This document shows, in pieces, positions 34,801 through 49,800 of a DNA stretch of 64,000 bases (the first letter of the stretch is position 1; every line of letters starts with the position of its first letter). The translations under genes were made by a program, and so were the position numbers. This stretch comes from Morinoia aosen (Eukaryota; Arthropoda; Malacostraca; Amphipoda; Talitridae), in the NCBI GenBank assembly GCA_030386875.1, contig CM059559.1, positions 2,787,177 through 2,851,176 of the forward strand. Reading direction: 5' to 3'. Below the pieces are notes generated by a model. That model was given only the letters and a program-made list of their open reading frames with translations, had not been told where the DNA came from and did no database searches.

Positions 34801-37800
34801 GTTTCATGGATTAAAAAGCTGAGAAACTATTATAAGACATCATTGCAACATTGAAACCAGCAATAAAGATCAATAAAGAAGCTGCTGCTACCTCATCTAA
34901 TCAATGTGTAAGTGTGCGAGTGGGCCACCGGCTCACGTTGCTCACATGAGTTAACACGGAGTACGGTTGCCTGTCTGAGTGCAGTAACAAATGGCAGTAA
35001 AAAATAAAGTTCATTCGAGTGATGGCAGCGCGTCATAGTGCAGTAAAACAATTTAGACAATATATGGTTGAGCGATGAAAATTTTTCTTAAATACGGTAC
35101 TATTGCAATTTCAGCGCAGTATCAATACAGTATATCAATAACATGGTGCACTAGTGTTGGTATAGCGACACAAATACCAAGTTCCCTTTCACAACAGTTT
35201 TCTTGCTCCATGGTTGCGCGTGCTACTGCAATAATTTCAACAGTTGACTCCACTGAGTAGTACCGAACTACGGTGGGTAGCTATTGACCACTATTCCTCT
35301 ATAGTGACTCTACACAGCATATGAACTGCAGCAGCTCAGGTGTACTGTGCAACTTAAATGCTGGAGGCCACGGTCTATCCACTGAGAGCGAAACTACTGG
35401 TATAATGTACTAAATTGAATCGGTTCTACTTAATAATTACTGCATGGGGCTGCAAAAAACTGCGATAATTTTTACTTGCGTAATACCTAGAAGAGATGAA
35501 AAAGTCACTCCGGCGTCCGGAGTCCCTCGGCTTCTTGCAGAAGTTGCCCCGATACTTAGAAAACAAAATCATTCGCCCGAATTTATTTCGAGCGTCTGCA
35601 CACCGTACAACAGTGTCTCGTCTGGATGCACTTGCGTTAGTGGATTTGTTAATGGCCAATACTCATCCTGTACTTTCATTAAAATTTTACTGAAACTCCT
35701 ATTTTTATTAATATTGTGAAGTTATTGTTGATTTATTTACTACCTCCGCAGAAATGAAGTAACTTTACCTTACTTACATCAAATAATTAACTATTCAATG
35801 TAAGTACGAGTGTAAGAAATTGTCTTCAAGTCATGACCGAGGTGCCTGACCAAGGCATCGCTATACCTGTGGCCCAGAGACTTTAGCGAGATTATGTTAA
35901 GTGCGATGCTTGCGTAATTTTGGCAACGTACAGCCGGTGCTGGACTGCCCGAATTGGGGGCCACTGCGTTAAATTGAGCTCTAAATAACACGTTGAGTGA
36001 GTGCCTGTTTTGAACCACGGCTGGCTTGTTTTGTAACGAGATGCTTTGTTAAAATGTCTGAGAGATGCGCTGGGATAGGGATATGACTTCCTTAATTAGC
36101 CATACCGAGATGAATCTGAACGCACTCGTCGAAAAAACACTTTAGTAAAATGAACTGTAATTTATTTACTCACGTGCAAATTCATTTATTATGAGTGATG
36201 TCGCCAATTGTGTAATTTTTTATTCTAGATCACTTCTGAACAAGGTTACGTGGGGAAAAAAACAGTGCAAATGCAAACTCATATCGTGCGTTGTCCATTC
36301 ACCATCAATTCGTAGGAACGATATACACGATATCTACCATGTCGCTCATATGCATCATTGTTACTATGAAATTTTCCATTGAATACCTAAAGACTAAATC
36401 ACATTCGTACTAGAAATACTCATACTTTTGCATTAATTATAACCCTGATTTACTATCCGTCACCAACATTTCAAAAAATATCTGGAGGAAGTAACTACCT
36501 ATAAAGCAATTGTTAGACCTTTAAAAGCCATTTCACAACTTAATTTAATTCATTTAGTACATCTAAATGAATGAAATCTATTAGTGCATCAAATCTTGCA
36601 CAATGCCAGATTTCAAGGAGGTCGCAGTGACAAGTTTGGTTCATTAAATGCACGGTTTCTCGCCGGGGCGCGTAAAGCTGTCTCAACACCCCGGACTAAG
36701 ACACTCCTGAGGCGGCGCTTGGAAGCCAAACCTTCGCGCCCCAGTTCATAAATTCAGGCTGCAATTACCTTCAAGAAGAGCCGATGCTTGGAGAGAATTG
36801 GCTCGCAATGCGAAAATTTGCATGAACCTGAAGTGAGAAGGACACACAGCGGCGAAGTTCGCGCGTTCGAGTTAGAATCGCTGCTAGACGAAGTGGAGTT
36901 AGTTCTAAGCAGCAGTTTCACACCAAATTTACGGGCGTAGTTAGCGAGGGATTATACGTCTCAAACATGAACGCGTAATAGTTCTACTGGCTTTGCGAGT
37001 GGGTTCAAAGAAAACAAACAGATAATTTTCCCAGTTTTTAAACAATAGAAAGAGAATCTAACAGAGTTTTGTTCTTCGGCGGATTATAGTATTTCTTTTG
37101 ATGATGCAAAGAACTTGATCACGGCATGCGTTTCGTGAAAAAATGTGTGATTATATTGAACGCAGGGTGTAGTCGTTAATGTCGATATAAAAGCTGCGCT
37201 TTACGATGTAGAATAACCTCCCAGTGGGGCCAGATCGGGCTAATTACAAAAACTATGACGTAATGTTTCTGCAGGGAACGAAAAAATTCGCTGATCCCCC
37301 AAAGCGGCAACACCCCTCCAGCTCGAGGGTCAGGCTGATGGTCAAACAAAGAAAAATAAACGCGGTAAAGCGAAAGAGAGAAAGAATATAACAGAAAAAC
37401 ACCCTAAAATCAGAATGCCTCTTTATCCTCAAGGGCGGATTAAAAGAATCACTCGACGAGCAATCTCGCTGGGCGTACGAATAACGTCGCTCGTTCATTG
37501 CTATACAGGCCTCGTACAAACCGGGCCGGCCTGCTTCCAGCACTGCAAGAACTCAGCTCAGTATTCTCGTACGAATAGCATGCACCAAAGGCTTATGGAC
37601 GCTTCGTGTCCAGCCCCACTCCCTGGAGAGGTATTTTCAATATTCCACTTGCTGCTGGAATATGCGCTCGATTGATGCAACATTTTTTGCCTTTTGCTGT
37701 GACGTCTTATGCCTTTTGCGCCGCACTTTCTGTATCGAGGCGCGTCCGTCGAAGATCTTTATATTCCGAGGACGTATCAAGGTCTTCTAGTTTTTTTTCA

Positions 37801-40800
37801 TTTGCTTCTGGTCCTCCTTTTATATTTCTCACGTCCTTAGTGCTGAATTGAAAACCGTCTTTATGGGCTTTCTCGCATATTATGTCACCGACCCTGGTAC
37901 GTGTAGATAATTTCCTAAAGCATGTTTCTCTGCGATACACAGAAAAATATTTTAACTCGAGTCTATAACTTAAGCTAGTTGTTTGAAGAAATGAAGCTCA
38001 AAGATGACCATCACTCGAGTTGCTCAGATAAAAACAGAGGCTGCGTGCGGTCGGGACCGCAGTCACATTAAAGAAGGAACTTCATATTTTTCCATGCCGC
38101 AAAAAAGCTCACACTGAATGTTTCCAAAAATAAACCATAGGCTCGCATTCATATCTTTGTAAGTATTTAATACGGTCCCACAATCTTATTAAAGACTTAT
38201 CTAAGCATTTTTCCAAGCCACGAAGTATCTCAAACAGCATGTTTTTACAAGCAAACTAAAGGCACTCTTTCACACTTTTACGAACTGTAATTTACTTCAG
38301 GTCTTTAGTTCCAGATTTTTGAGCTCTAGTAAACTGGAATCACCCTACCGAGTACACTCAGTATTATCAATTAGTAAGCTCAAAACACAATTGATTGGTT
38401 GAATAACGAAAAATTAGCCTGCCTTTGAAACAAAAATATGAAAGGTTTAGCGTCAGTGGCTCTAGGGTTTCATTACCCATAATTTGACTTCTAAAACTGT
38501 TACGTGAAGAAAAACTATCCTGTATAGCGTTCGTAGCATGGTGGTTAAAGCGTTCGTTTTTATAACGTGTAGAGGGTTTGAAACCTCACAAAGCTCGGTG
38601 CATCTTCTCGTTGATGGGAGGAAGAGAGCTAGCTACGATTCTCTTCTCTACCCAGGTGTGTGAATTGGAACCGAATCGAAAAATTTTGTACCCGATTCTC
38701 ATTGGGTCATCGCTTCAATTTTAAGGCGTTTGAGCAACCAGCGTGCAGGCAAGACTCGCAAGACTCGCTACATCAAGACTCGCACAGGAGTTTGGAAACA
38801 TCAACATGATGCGGTCGCACAGCACAAAGAGACCCGACGCCCTTGTGAAGTTAGCAGATACACTACGGCTGTAATGGAATTAAAAGATCATCTTTTTCTG
38901 TTACCAAGACACAGATCGCATATAAGGACATTTTTGACGTGATAAAAAAAAATACTTCAAATCTGCAAAAAACAATCCCAAATTTTTGACATTTTGAAAA
39001 GTCCCTCGTAAACTGAACGAAGGTTATAGGGTGCAGTTTTTTTTGTGAACTGACTTGATGCTATCAAACATTTTTTTCGAAGAAAATCTGGTTTAAAACA
39101 GAAACTAGCTTAGCAGTAATTCGAGTGAAATTTTCATCCACAGTTTGTCGTTCTATGTACAACAACAAATGATAAACTACTTTCGGTATGAGGAGATGCA
39201 GCAATTCCTGTCACATTTGGCAGCAAGATTATTTTTCAAAAGCATTGCTGTCTCGGTGATCTATTTTAGAAACCAAAGATTGCATTTTTATGGGAATTAT
39301 TATCGTGTCCCATGCACTGACTGGCAACATCAACGAAGGAAAAATATTAAATTGGGCAATTTATATACAGCAGAGCGAGCTTAAAGTTCCTGCCTTAGTC
39401 AGAAGTTGGCCTAAGTTTACTGAAGCTCAGAAAACTTTCCAGGGAGCACAAGTGAATCTTAGGCTCGGTGCAACAGCTGCACTTGCTCACCACTGCAGCT
39501 GCACTCGCTCACCACTGCAGCTGCACTTGCTCACCACTGTAGCTGCACTTGCTCTCCACTGCAGCTGCACTTGCTCACCACTGCAGTAGCACTTGCTCAC
39601 CACTGCAACTGCACTTGCTCACCACTGCAGATTCACTTGCTCACCACTGCAGCTGCACTTGCTCACTACTGCAGCTTCACTTGCTCACCCCTGCAGCTGC
39701 ACTTGCTCACTACTGCAGCTTCACTTGCTCACCACTGCAGCTGCACTTGCTCACTACTGCAGCTTCACTTGCTCACCACTGCAGCTGCACTTGCTCACTA
39801 CTGCAGCTTCACTTGCTCACCCCTGCAGCTGCACTTGCTCACTACTGCAGCTGCACTTGCTCACCTCTGCAACTGCACTTGCTCACCACTGCAGCTGCAC
39901 TTGCTCACCACTGCAGCTGCACTTGCTCACCACTGCAGCTGCACTTGCTCACCACTGCAGTAGCACTTGCTCACCACTGCAACTGCACTTGCTCACCACT
40001 GCAGCTGCACTTGCTCACCTCTGCAACTGCACTTGCTCACCACTGCAGCTGCACATGCTCAGCGCTGCAACTGCACTTGCTCACCTCTGCAACTGCACTT
40101 GCTCACCACTGCAGCTGCAACTGCACTTGCTCACCTCTGCAACTGCACTTGCTCATCACAGCAGCTGTAAACACAAGCAGCAGCTCCACACACTCTCCCA
40201 CACACACACACACACAACACACACACATACACAAACAGCATCGCACATGCAAACACAGCACGGCCGCACACAAACACGACCCGACCCCGACACAAAGTTG
40301 GCAACTTCTCCCATGAGAAGAAAGCTCTTCCGTCCAGTTTCCCGGGCGCCGCCACACTCCAGCGCTCTGGAGGCCATAAAAAGCTCGGTGGGGCGTAACT
40401 GGCGATATCATCCGCGGCAACGCCGTTGAGCTAAACAGAAATTTTCCTCATAAATATTTCCAATTTTAAGTTTGAAATAACGGACGGTGAATCTCATTTA
40501 CATTGAAGAAAGTGCATTGAGGAAATTGACGTTCGGTTCCCGTGAGAGAGGCGGAATGACTTCACGGTCGATGCCGGAGGCGGGCGAGAAGGAAGCGCCA
40601 ACTAACGCTCTCTGGAACGCCGGCAAACGATCTCCTATAGCGTATTTAGACGCCGTCCCACACTGTGGGTATTCGCGGCGTGTTTTTATTTCGTAGAAGA
40701 AATGTTGCAGTATTTTCTACAGTGCATAAGGGATAAGTTGGAAGAAATTCCTATGTTTCAAGCTGGAGATCCACGTTGAGCACAGGTTTGGAAATGCGGT

Positions 40801-43800
40801 GTCGTTCGAAGGACAGGTCAACCTGTGGAGTTGTAGAGTGTATTGGGCTCTTGAGCAGCTACGCGTTATGGCGCAGCAGCAACGCGTTACAGCGCAGCAG
40901 CAAGGTGTCGCCGCGCAGCAGGAACTCGTTACGGCGCAGCAGCAACGCATTACGGCGCAGCAACAAAAGCATTAGGACATTGCAGCAATACATTATGACG
41001 CAGCAGTAAGCAGTTATGACGCAGCAGCAAGGTGTCACGGCGCAGCAGGAACTCGTTACGGCGCGGCAGCAACGCACCAAGACGCACAAGTGGCAGAGCA
41101 GGCGAGACAAACGGCCCGTGTGGGCCAACATAGACTCATTGAGCTCACAAAGAGTCACTTGAGGCCATGACAGGCCTCTTGCAGTCTGCTTCATGTATTA
41201 AGCAGCGCGCCGGCAGCGCGGCTCTAAAGACGAGTTGTTAAATTTACATTTTTTATGGCTAATAATGATTCAATTTGGTCTTTGCCGTACAAAATATGGC
41301 CCTCAAAATCACCATGTACCTGGCAACCTGGTAAAAATTGCTGAGCGTTTTGCCGTACGATAGATTTACTAAATATTGAATGATTTTACGGTCAAATTCT
41401 GCTTGGAGAGGACTAAATTTGAAAATTTTTGTGTGAAAATGGCCGATGTGGCAACCTGGACTTAACCACCCCTCGCCACAAACACAACACACTTGACAAT
41501 GCAGGCTGCCTCGCGTCATAAAAACCTCCTGCTGTCATGTGATGTGGCGTGAGAAGTCAGACTCGTCGACTTCGTATGCGGGTGTCACTTCACGAGCACT
41601 GCTGCCCTCACGCATTCTATACTTCATTTGCGGGTGTCACTTCACGACCACTGCTGCCCTCACGCATTCTACTTCATTTGCGGGTGTCACTTCACGAGCA
41701 CTGCTGCCCTCACGCATTCTACTTCATTTGCGGGTGTCACTTCACGACCACTGCTGCCCTCACGCATTCTACTTCATTTGCGGGTGTCACTTCACGAGCA
41801 CTGCTGCCCTCACACATTCTACTTCATTTGCGGGTGTCACTTCACGACCACTGCTGCCCTCACGCATTCTACTTCATTTGCGGGTGTCACATCACGACCA
41901 CTGCTGCCCTCACGCATTCTACTTCATTTACGGGTGTCACATCACGACCACTGCTGCCCTCACGCATTCTACTTCATTTACGGGTGAGAAATGAGCGTAG
42001 CGAGCTCACGTAACTCTTCCGAAAAAATGCCAGTTTGTGTTGCACGGTGATTGCCCTCAGGCAGAATGAACTCACTGTTGAATATGCGATGGAATAGCTG
42101 TTTATATTACGGAGCGCAATTCATCTTCCTCCTCGTAAATGGAAAGGATGCGCATCAGGTTAATCACTTTAATGCAAGCCTGTTAGGAGGGTGAAACAAA
42201 ATTCATGCGGTACTGATAAGTTTAATTTCAATACTTGTGATGGGTTTTATGCAACGAAACTTTATTGTGATGTCATGAATGCAGTAAGGGAAGATCTTGT
42301 AGGAAGTTGTAGTGCAAGGCTCTTTATTTGTACTCTAAGGTGATAAACTTTTAATGAGAAATTGTGCAAACGGCTTATAAATGCTCTTAGACAGCAACAA
42401 CTTTGAAGCAGTCGTTCTGAGAAAAGTAAGCGAGCCAATAGACGCCACGACATTAATGTTTCAGCACTGTTCACTGTGGCCCAAAAACTTTCACGAAATG
42501 TAAATGAACGTCTTTTGAATTTAGAAACAAAGAATATTTCCATTTGAATTACCTAAGCAGTGATATGAGTGCTCTATTACGATTACACTACAAATGCAGG
42601 ATGAAACCTTAGAACAAAAATATTATTATTGTAGACAGATTTTTTTACGTCGGCCACTTCGCAACATGCCACACAAAATAAAAACGATATGCGTGGCACA
42701 CAGTGCCGAGTTATCTATTCTCCCGTCGCCCCGTTAGATTGCACCCAAGAGACACCGAACACCGGGTTGCAAGAGTCAGGGTCAACTTTATTTTAGCCTG
42801 CCAGCATATTTTTCTCCTGGCGCATTAATCTCTCTCCCTCTAGTCTTTGTCTCTCGACTCTCCCTCCCTCAACTCTCTCCCTTGCTCCTCTCCCGCAAAA
42901 CCCGGCCCATTATCTGAGGCTCGTAGCCGTCACTCGGCTCGAGCGAGCTCATCAAGCAAGACCCACCGCAGTTCCTCCAGACCACCCCCACCCGCTAGCG
43001 CTGCCTCGCCACACTGTGTCCCAAAACACTAACACTATATTCAAAGTACTAACACCATGTTCAGAATACTAACACTGTATTCAAAGTACTAACACCGTGT
43101 TCAAAATACCAGCACATTATTCAAAGTATCACACTCATGTTCAAAATAGTACTACCATGTTCAAAAACCAACACCATATTCTGAGCGCCAAAATCTTATT
43201 AAAAAACCAACGCAATATTCAAAACTTAAACACTATCTCCAAAACACCATCACCATGTTCGAACCCCCAACACCACGTTTGAAACAATAAGGATATGTTC
43301 GAAACACTAACGCTACTTCCAAAGCACCAACACTCTGTCCATAATACCATCACCATGTTCAAAAATACAAACATCATATCCTAAACCCCAATCCCATGTT
43401 CACGACACCAACACCGTGTTCAAAACACCATGCAACATCAAATCCTAAACTTTACCGCAATGTCCAAAACACCGACGCCACATAGAGAGCACCAACACTA
43501 AATACAAAACATTAACACCGTATTCGAAAGTATAATGCCGTATCCAGAACTCCAGCACCAACCAGATCCTAAGCACCAATACCATGATCAAAACACTGAT
43601 AGCCTCCAAGCTGGAACAGTTTTGAAGCCTTCTGAAGCTTTTCAATCGCGGTTTTATAAGTTTCGGACTGAAATATAGAAGACTGGAGGAAGAGGTAAAG
43701 AGGAACATGACTGGTCAATTTGGCCACTGCACCGCACGGCTACAGCAGCACCGGACACAAGTCAAGCGATTGTCCAAAGTCGCGTGGCATCATACGTGGC

Positions 43801-46800
43801 CGGCTAAGTTCTGGACTGAAGACATTGGAATATTGAAGGCAAGTTTGTGCATTGCTGAACAGACGCCTGCACCTGTTGCAGCTAACAAGGGAATCTTGCT
43901 CAGTTTGGGCAGTAGACGGTTGTGGTAGGGGCATTCTGCAATGTAGCCACCAGGCTCTTGGACAGAGGTTCTCAACCAGGGGTAAATTCATCCCTGACTG
44001 AGGTAAATTTCGGCCTTATATATTTAATGTATGAAACCGAGGCGGTCAATCATGGAGGAAAGGTTGAGAATGGCTGCTCTAGGGGATGAAGAACCTTCAC
44101 TCCACTACAGAGCTAGCGTAATTATTCCATTCGTTAGAGTCTCCTATAATCACAGAGTCCATCGTGGGTAGCACACAAGGAATCATGACTTCAAAGTACC
44201 AGGCGTATACCAGCCAAATTTATCAACATTGGAAAAATCTTAATTATTAAATGTCTTTGCTATTTTCCAACGAATTTCTAACAGTGAGTTGAAGAGCATA
44301 CAAATCCGCTGAGCTGAGCAGAAACACCTTGTGCGCCACCCGGGCTTATAATTTCACGTTTTCTACCACACTAAAAGGACCTCATTCTGCGGCATTTGCC
44401 ACAATTAGGTAATTAAAGTGCTTACAGGCCTGTACCTGGACTCGCACTTGTTCTCATCCTGCCGTGTGAGGACACCAATGCGATGTCGTGGACTCATTAG
44501 ACCTGCACTCCGAGAGGCCTGTAATTTGCCCATCTAATTTACTGCTGTGAGTAGCAACAATGCGTAAGATTACGGCCGACCGTTTTGGGGAGACCACAAA
44601 TCTATTGTGCTGCAAATTTAGTGATGTGAAAAAGAAAATTTACGCTGTATTATTACCCAGCATTCGTACTTTTAATTTTAGAAGTTAAAATTTCCATCCA
44701 TGCCGTTATTTTTGGTCGGAACGAATGCCTCTAGTCAAATTTAGCGCGTGATGACGAACCAGTAACGCGAGGGTAAACTATAGAACCTCTTTAACGTATT
44801 ATTCTAGGGAATATAATCAGATCAGGTGGTTTTTCCCCTAACATCATCAGTGCAACTAAATATAAATCATTAATGTTATTAGCAGAAAGGTGTCCTAGAT
44901 CCAGTCTCTTTGGCTCACATTTCCAGATGCGGAAACGCGCTAGGAATTTTTGATTCTGCTGCTCTCAAGATACAACACAGGCCTCCTGCTGCCATCGAGG
45001 CGACTCTATGAACAAACCGGGTGTAAGAATAGCACGAGCGTAGTTTTAGGCCACGAGACGTGATGTAGTCTCCCATAACCATCGAGAGTTACTTTAGGTA
45101 ATTAGTTGACAGCGTGACCCAGCTTCATTATTACCACGCAGCCAGCACAGCCCTGCAATGGAAACACTCAGCAGCGCGAGCACATGAGGAGACAGCAGCG
45201 CTGGCTGCCTAAATGCGAACATTATCATTATTAGAGCAGGCAACAGCTCGTGGAAAGCGTGCATGCTGCAGCACAACGTTGAGGGAACGGGCACTTCACA
45301 ACTGCGTCATCAAACATGATGGCAACACACGAGCTGCTTACAATTTTAGCGGCGTGAGTTAGTGAGACAATTCACCGGAATGAGCGCGCATGTTTGAATG
45401 CTCACTAATGGATTGTTTTCTCAGGCTGCTCAGGAAATGTGAGCTATACAAAAAGCTGTATTTGTGAATTTAATACGAGACAGTTGATTAGTGTGCGTAT
45501 ATTTCATTTTTCAGTTGATGTCTGCAGATTATTTCGATAAAGTAGAATATTATTGTCAACAGGTGGCTCAGTGCTTCACGCAAGATTGAAGAATTTGAAA
45601 GAAAATCACCCACGTGTATTATTTTGATATCGTTACCAGGTATTCAGTTTTTTTACAGAAATTTTCAAGATTATTTTAACTCTGCATTTGCGCATTGTTT
45701 TGGCTGAGTGAAAAAGGTAATTGTGACTCAGATGCAGTAGGTCGCATTTGCGCCTTAGTAGCAGAGCGTTATGCCTGAACAGCTGTCCACTGCACAGGAG
45801 AAATACATCGCAATGGTGGAGCAGCATCTTTTAAGCTGTGCCTTATAACAAGGCAATAATTCGCGTCAAATGGAGCGGTTTCGCCGCAAGAATACCATAC
45901 CACGGCTTCTGCATTACTATATTGCATGACTTAATAACTGCTGCGCTATTATTCCAGCATGACTACAACATGATTTGACGAACACCTTCTTAGTTCCTGT
46001 ATGACCACACCATGACGATGAATACTACACCTTGATTACTGTACGACCGCAACATGACTGGATGACTTCTACGCTTCGATTACTGTAGGGCCACAACATG
46101 ATGTTGAAAACTCCGCCTAGATTACTGTGTAACCACAATTAATACGAAAAAGAGCACTTCCGCCTTGATTATAATTATGACCGCAACATGGCTTGATGAC
46201 TTCTACGCTCATAAAACTAATATTCATGAAAAATACGCCTCAGCTACCTCGGGCATCATGACTTCACGTGATGACCAGAACGTTGCAACTACCGCACAAC
46301 TTAAATGCCAATAGCGAATGGCTACTCCAACACTAATATGCAACACACAGAGCAGTCAGTCAGTCAGGCCTATAGCGTGGAGTGGCGTTAATGTGTGAGT
46401 GTCTGAAGGGAATAATAAGCTCACAGCTTTGGCTCTCTGTCTCACACCCGACACACTTAGGAACGGAGTGAGAAAGCCTCACTTGACATGATCTATAAAG
46501 ACTAATTGGTGTCTTGATTTTTAAGGGTAAAGGCTTTATAGGCCTGCCTTCTATTCGAATAATTGCAATCGATCATCGAGTTATACGACATTTTACGCGA
46601 ACCTCAACTTATACAGATAAAATTAGGTCCAGTTAGATAAAATTAGGTCCAGTTATTCAACTAGTATGCTTGGTTTAAGTTATGAATAAAATTGAGAATA
46701 ATTTATCTGCTAGTGTTGAAGCTCACGGACGACGATGTACAATAAAGAATCGACTGCAGTTATACATTGAGTGCCTAACGTTGATTTCTGTGAGAGATGG

Positions 46801-49800
46801 TTGGATATCTGGAAATAAACATTACATGCATGCTGCTGTAGTTAGGCACTCCACTATTTTCATTGCAAACATAAAGAATTCACAAATTTACAAATCAATA
46901 TCGTGTCATTTCGCGATGAACCTATAGAAAAAAAAATGGACCGAATCCAAAGCAGGTGATGCTGGAGAGTTATCAAGAGTCTAGCAGTTGTTTTTATGCA
47001 ACCACACGTCTGCAGTTGCTAGAAGAACTCTTTGTGAGTTATTTTTAGGTTACTACCGAAAGCACAAAAAATTAAGCACGAAAAAATTACAGAACGAATT
47101 CATTCACATACTGAACGAAAGCAGCTCGCACCAATCAAAGGATAAAACTTAATAAATCTCTGCTCGTATAAATAAATTGCATCACACTTCCGGTAAATTT
47201 CATAGGGAGCGCACACTCTTTAAATCGAACAGCAGAGATTTATCGAGCGGCAGCAGAATGCGAATACCTGCTTCCGAACTAAAGCTCCCCATTAGTGGAG
47301 ATTGTCGGGCTCCAGCGACGTTACTGGCGACCCTCACACGCAATCATCGACCTATTCTTGGCAATCGCCAATCGGGCAGCCGCTCTGTCGGCCGCAGATA
47401 CCGGCCTGGGATCACATGCAATTAACGCCGCCCCTTTGGTCTCCTCGTGCTGCGCCGTGAGATCGAGAATTGTTTTGTCCCTTCAGGGCGGTGGTCAACG
47501 TCGGGTGCGCCCGTATACTTGCTGGGGTAAATATTGTTCAAAATGAAATGGTCAAATAAGTGTCCAAAAATGAAATGATCCAAGAAATGTCCAAAAAGAA
47601 ATGATTAAAGAAATGTTCAAAAAGCAATGATCCAAGAAATGTCCAAAAAGAAATGATTAAAGAAATATTCAAAAAGGAATGACTAAAGAAATGTCCAAAA
47701 AAAATGACTAAAGAAATGTTCAGAAAGCAATGATCCAAGAAAGGTCCAAAAAAGAAATGATTAGAGAAATGTTCAAAAAGCAATGATCCAAGAAATGTCC
47801 AAAAAGAAATGATTAAACAAATATTCAAAAAGGAATGACTAAAGAAATGTCCAAAAAAAAATGACTAAAGTAATGTTCAGAAAGCAATGATCCAAGAAAG
47901 GTCCAAAAAAGAAATGATTAGAGAAATGTTCAAAAAGAAATGATCAAAGAAATGTTCAAAAAGAAATGGTTCAAAAAATGTCCAAAAAGAAATTATTGAA
48001 GAAATGTTCAAAAAAGAAATGATTAAAAAAATGTGTTCTATTTTTTTGAAGTCATTGTGATGTTCAACACTATTTTTCTGCGACTGTTTTGACAATGGCG
48101 CTTCATTTTACTTCAATCTGTTCTTCAGAATTTCTCGCTTCTCGCTTCTACGCCTATGCATTCAAGATTTAAAATAAGGGGGTAGCGGTTCACGAACACA
48201 GAGGTACTCGCTCGCCGCACCGGGTTTGCGACCAACAACAAAAACACTCCTACATTTTCCAGGTTTTACTACCGCTTCTTGAAAAGCTCGGTCAGAATTT
48301 AGGGTGGGATTATCGTGAATTCCCGCACGGTTGCGCAACTTTTGACTAACTATACCGTAATGAGCGCCAATCACCGTGAATTAGCCGGTAAAGTTAGGCG
48401 GAGTGCAGTGCACCCACAAAGTTCGTCCTTCGCCCAGCTTGCGTCGGTCGAAGCTAAACAGCCACGACGCGAGGCATTAAAGGCCAGCGCTGGATTATTT
48501 TTGTCGCTTCCTGAGGCCCTCACCTGGGCTAAAATATGTAAGGAGAATACCAGTCGTGACGTGGGCTTATTTTAATGGCTAACATATATGGACCTACGAC
48601 TCGAAAGGCGGCTTGTAACAGTGTAATGCCGCTGTGAGCTACTTATGCCGCCTTCAAAATTCGCAAAACTTGGCCGTCGCAACGAATATACATGATCAGC
48701 ATACAACTGCTTACAAACACATCTCGTTTGTAAGTGTGATTCTTTCACGTTACATTGCAATACACATATTACGGATGAATATCTGAAAATAAAATGAAAC
48801 TGGAGTAGCTTCACTGACAAAACACTTAGCCAAGTATGTTCTTAGAGGAGTAACTTGCTGACGCACGCTCCCGTGCAGCTGGTCATGTTAGGGCTAGCCT
48901 TATGGCGATGCGCGTGACGACGCATGAGAACCGAGGCGTACGCTCCAAAGTAGGTAGAATTTTGGCATCTGACGCAGAGCGCTCTCATGTTTTATAATTC
49001 ACGCATTTCTAGGTAGAATCCCCATCAGTTGTGTCGTATTAGACCGGAATATTAGGTATCCGTGTCCATGCAGTAGACAAAATACCTGAGAAGTCTGCGT
49101 GGTTTGGATGACAATGAAGAATTAGGAAGGCGATAGAATGTTTAAGGACATGTTTTGGGGAGAGGTTGAAAATGAATCATTAAGGATTGAGTTACCGATT
49201 TGAATTTTCCAGGGCAGAAGTTACTCGCCTCTCACGGAAAGAAATAGTACTCGAGTGGGGATAATTGACGCAAATCCGCGTTCAGAGCAACTTGTGTTAC
49301 AATGCACGCTACGTTACTGACACAAATGTCAATGGGGTAACTTGATTCTCTGCTGAAGCCTACCCACGGAGCTGAAATTTGATCTCATTCCATATTCAAT
49401 ATAGATATATAGATACATAACAATATTATTCGTATTATAGTTTTATTAAAATAATAATATAATATAATTAACTATAACATTATTATAGTATTATCATAGA
49501 TGCCAATATTAAAGTATTTTAAAATGTGCTGTAGCCGTAACAACATGTAGAATTCAGTGGGTTTCAGCTGTGAAAACAAAGTGATGTGCGCTAAGTTTTA
49601 ATTCTTCAGAAGCGTATTCAATATTGATGCCTTTTACGCTTTTTGTTGAGCACGGTCTAAATGCTCTTGTATGTGACAGGGAATGTCTTATTAAAATAGA
49701 AAAAAATCTTTGAAATATCGTTGAAGCTTCCTTTTATTAGGAAACGACTTCATGGTACAGGAAGAACAAACTTTTGTTATGAGATACGGGCAGTGGTGTC

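Larger units (their letters stand above)
32925..36645. other. Intron 1 of the unidentified gene, middle part
   Basis: AT-rich with no supported exon. Short frames (for example 33376-33618, 35444-35719) have no domain. The SINE-like trace near 34630-34690 and the element at 33901 are listed separately. Confidence 0.55.

Noticed and set aside
38528..38600. Functional tRNA gene
   Set aside because: Box A and box B are present, but acceptor and anticodon stems do not pair convincingly; better explained as a SINE head.
39549..40429. 255- and 278-codon plus-strand Cys/Leu/His-rich frames
   Set aside because: 22-bp tandem repeat open in all three plus frames. The three translations are shifted copies of one another.
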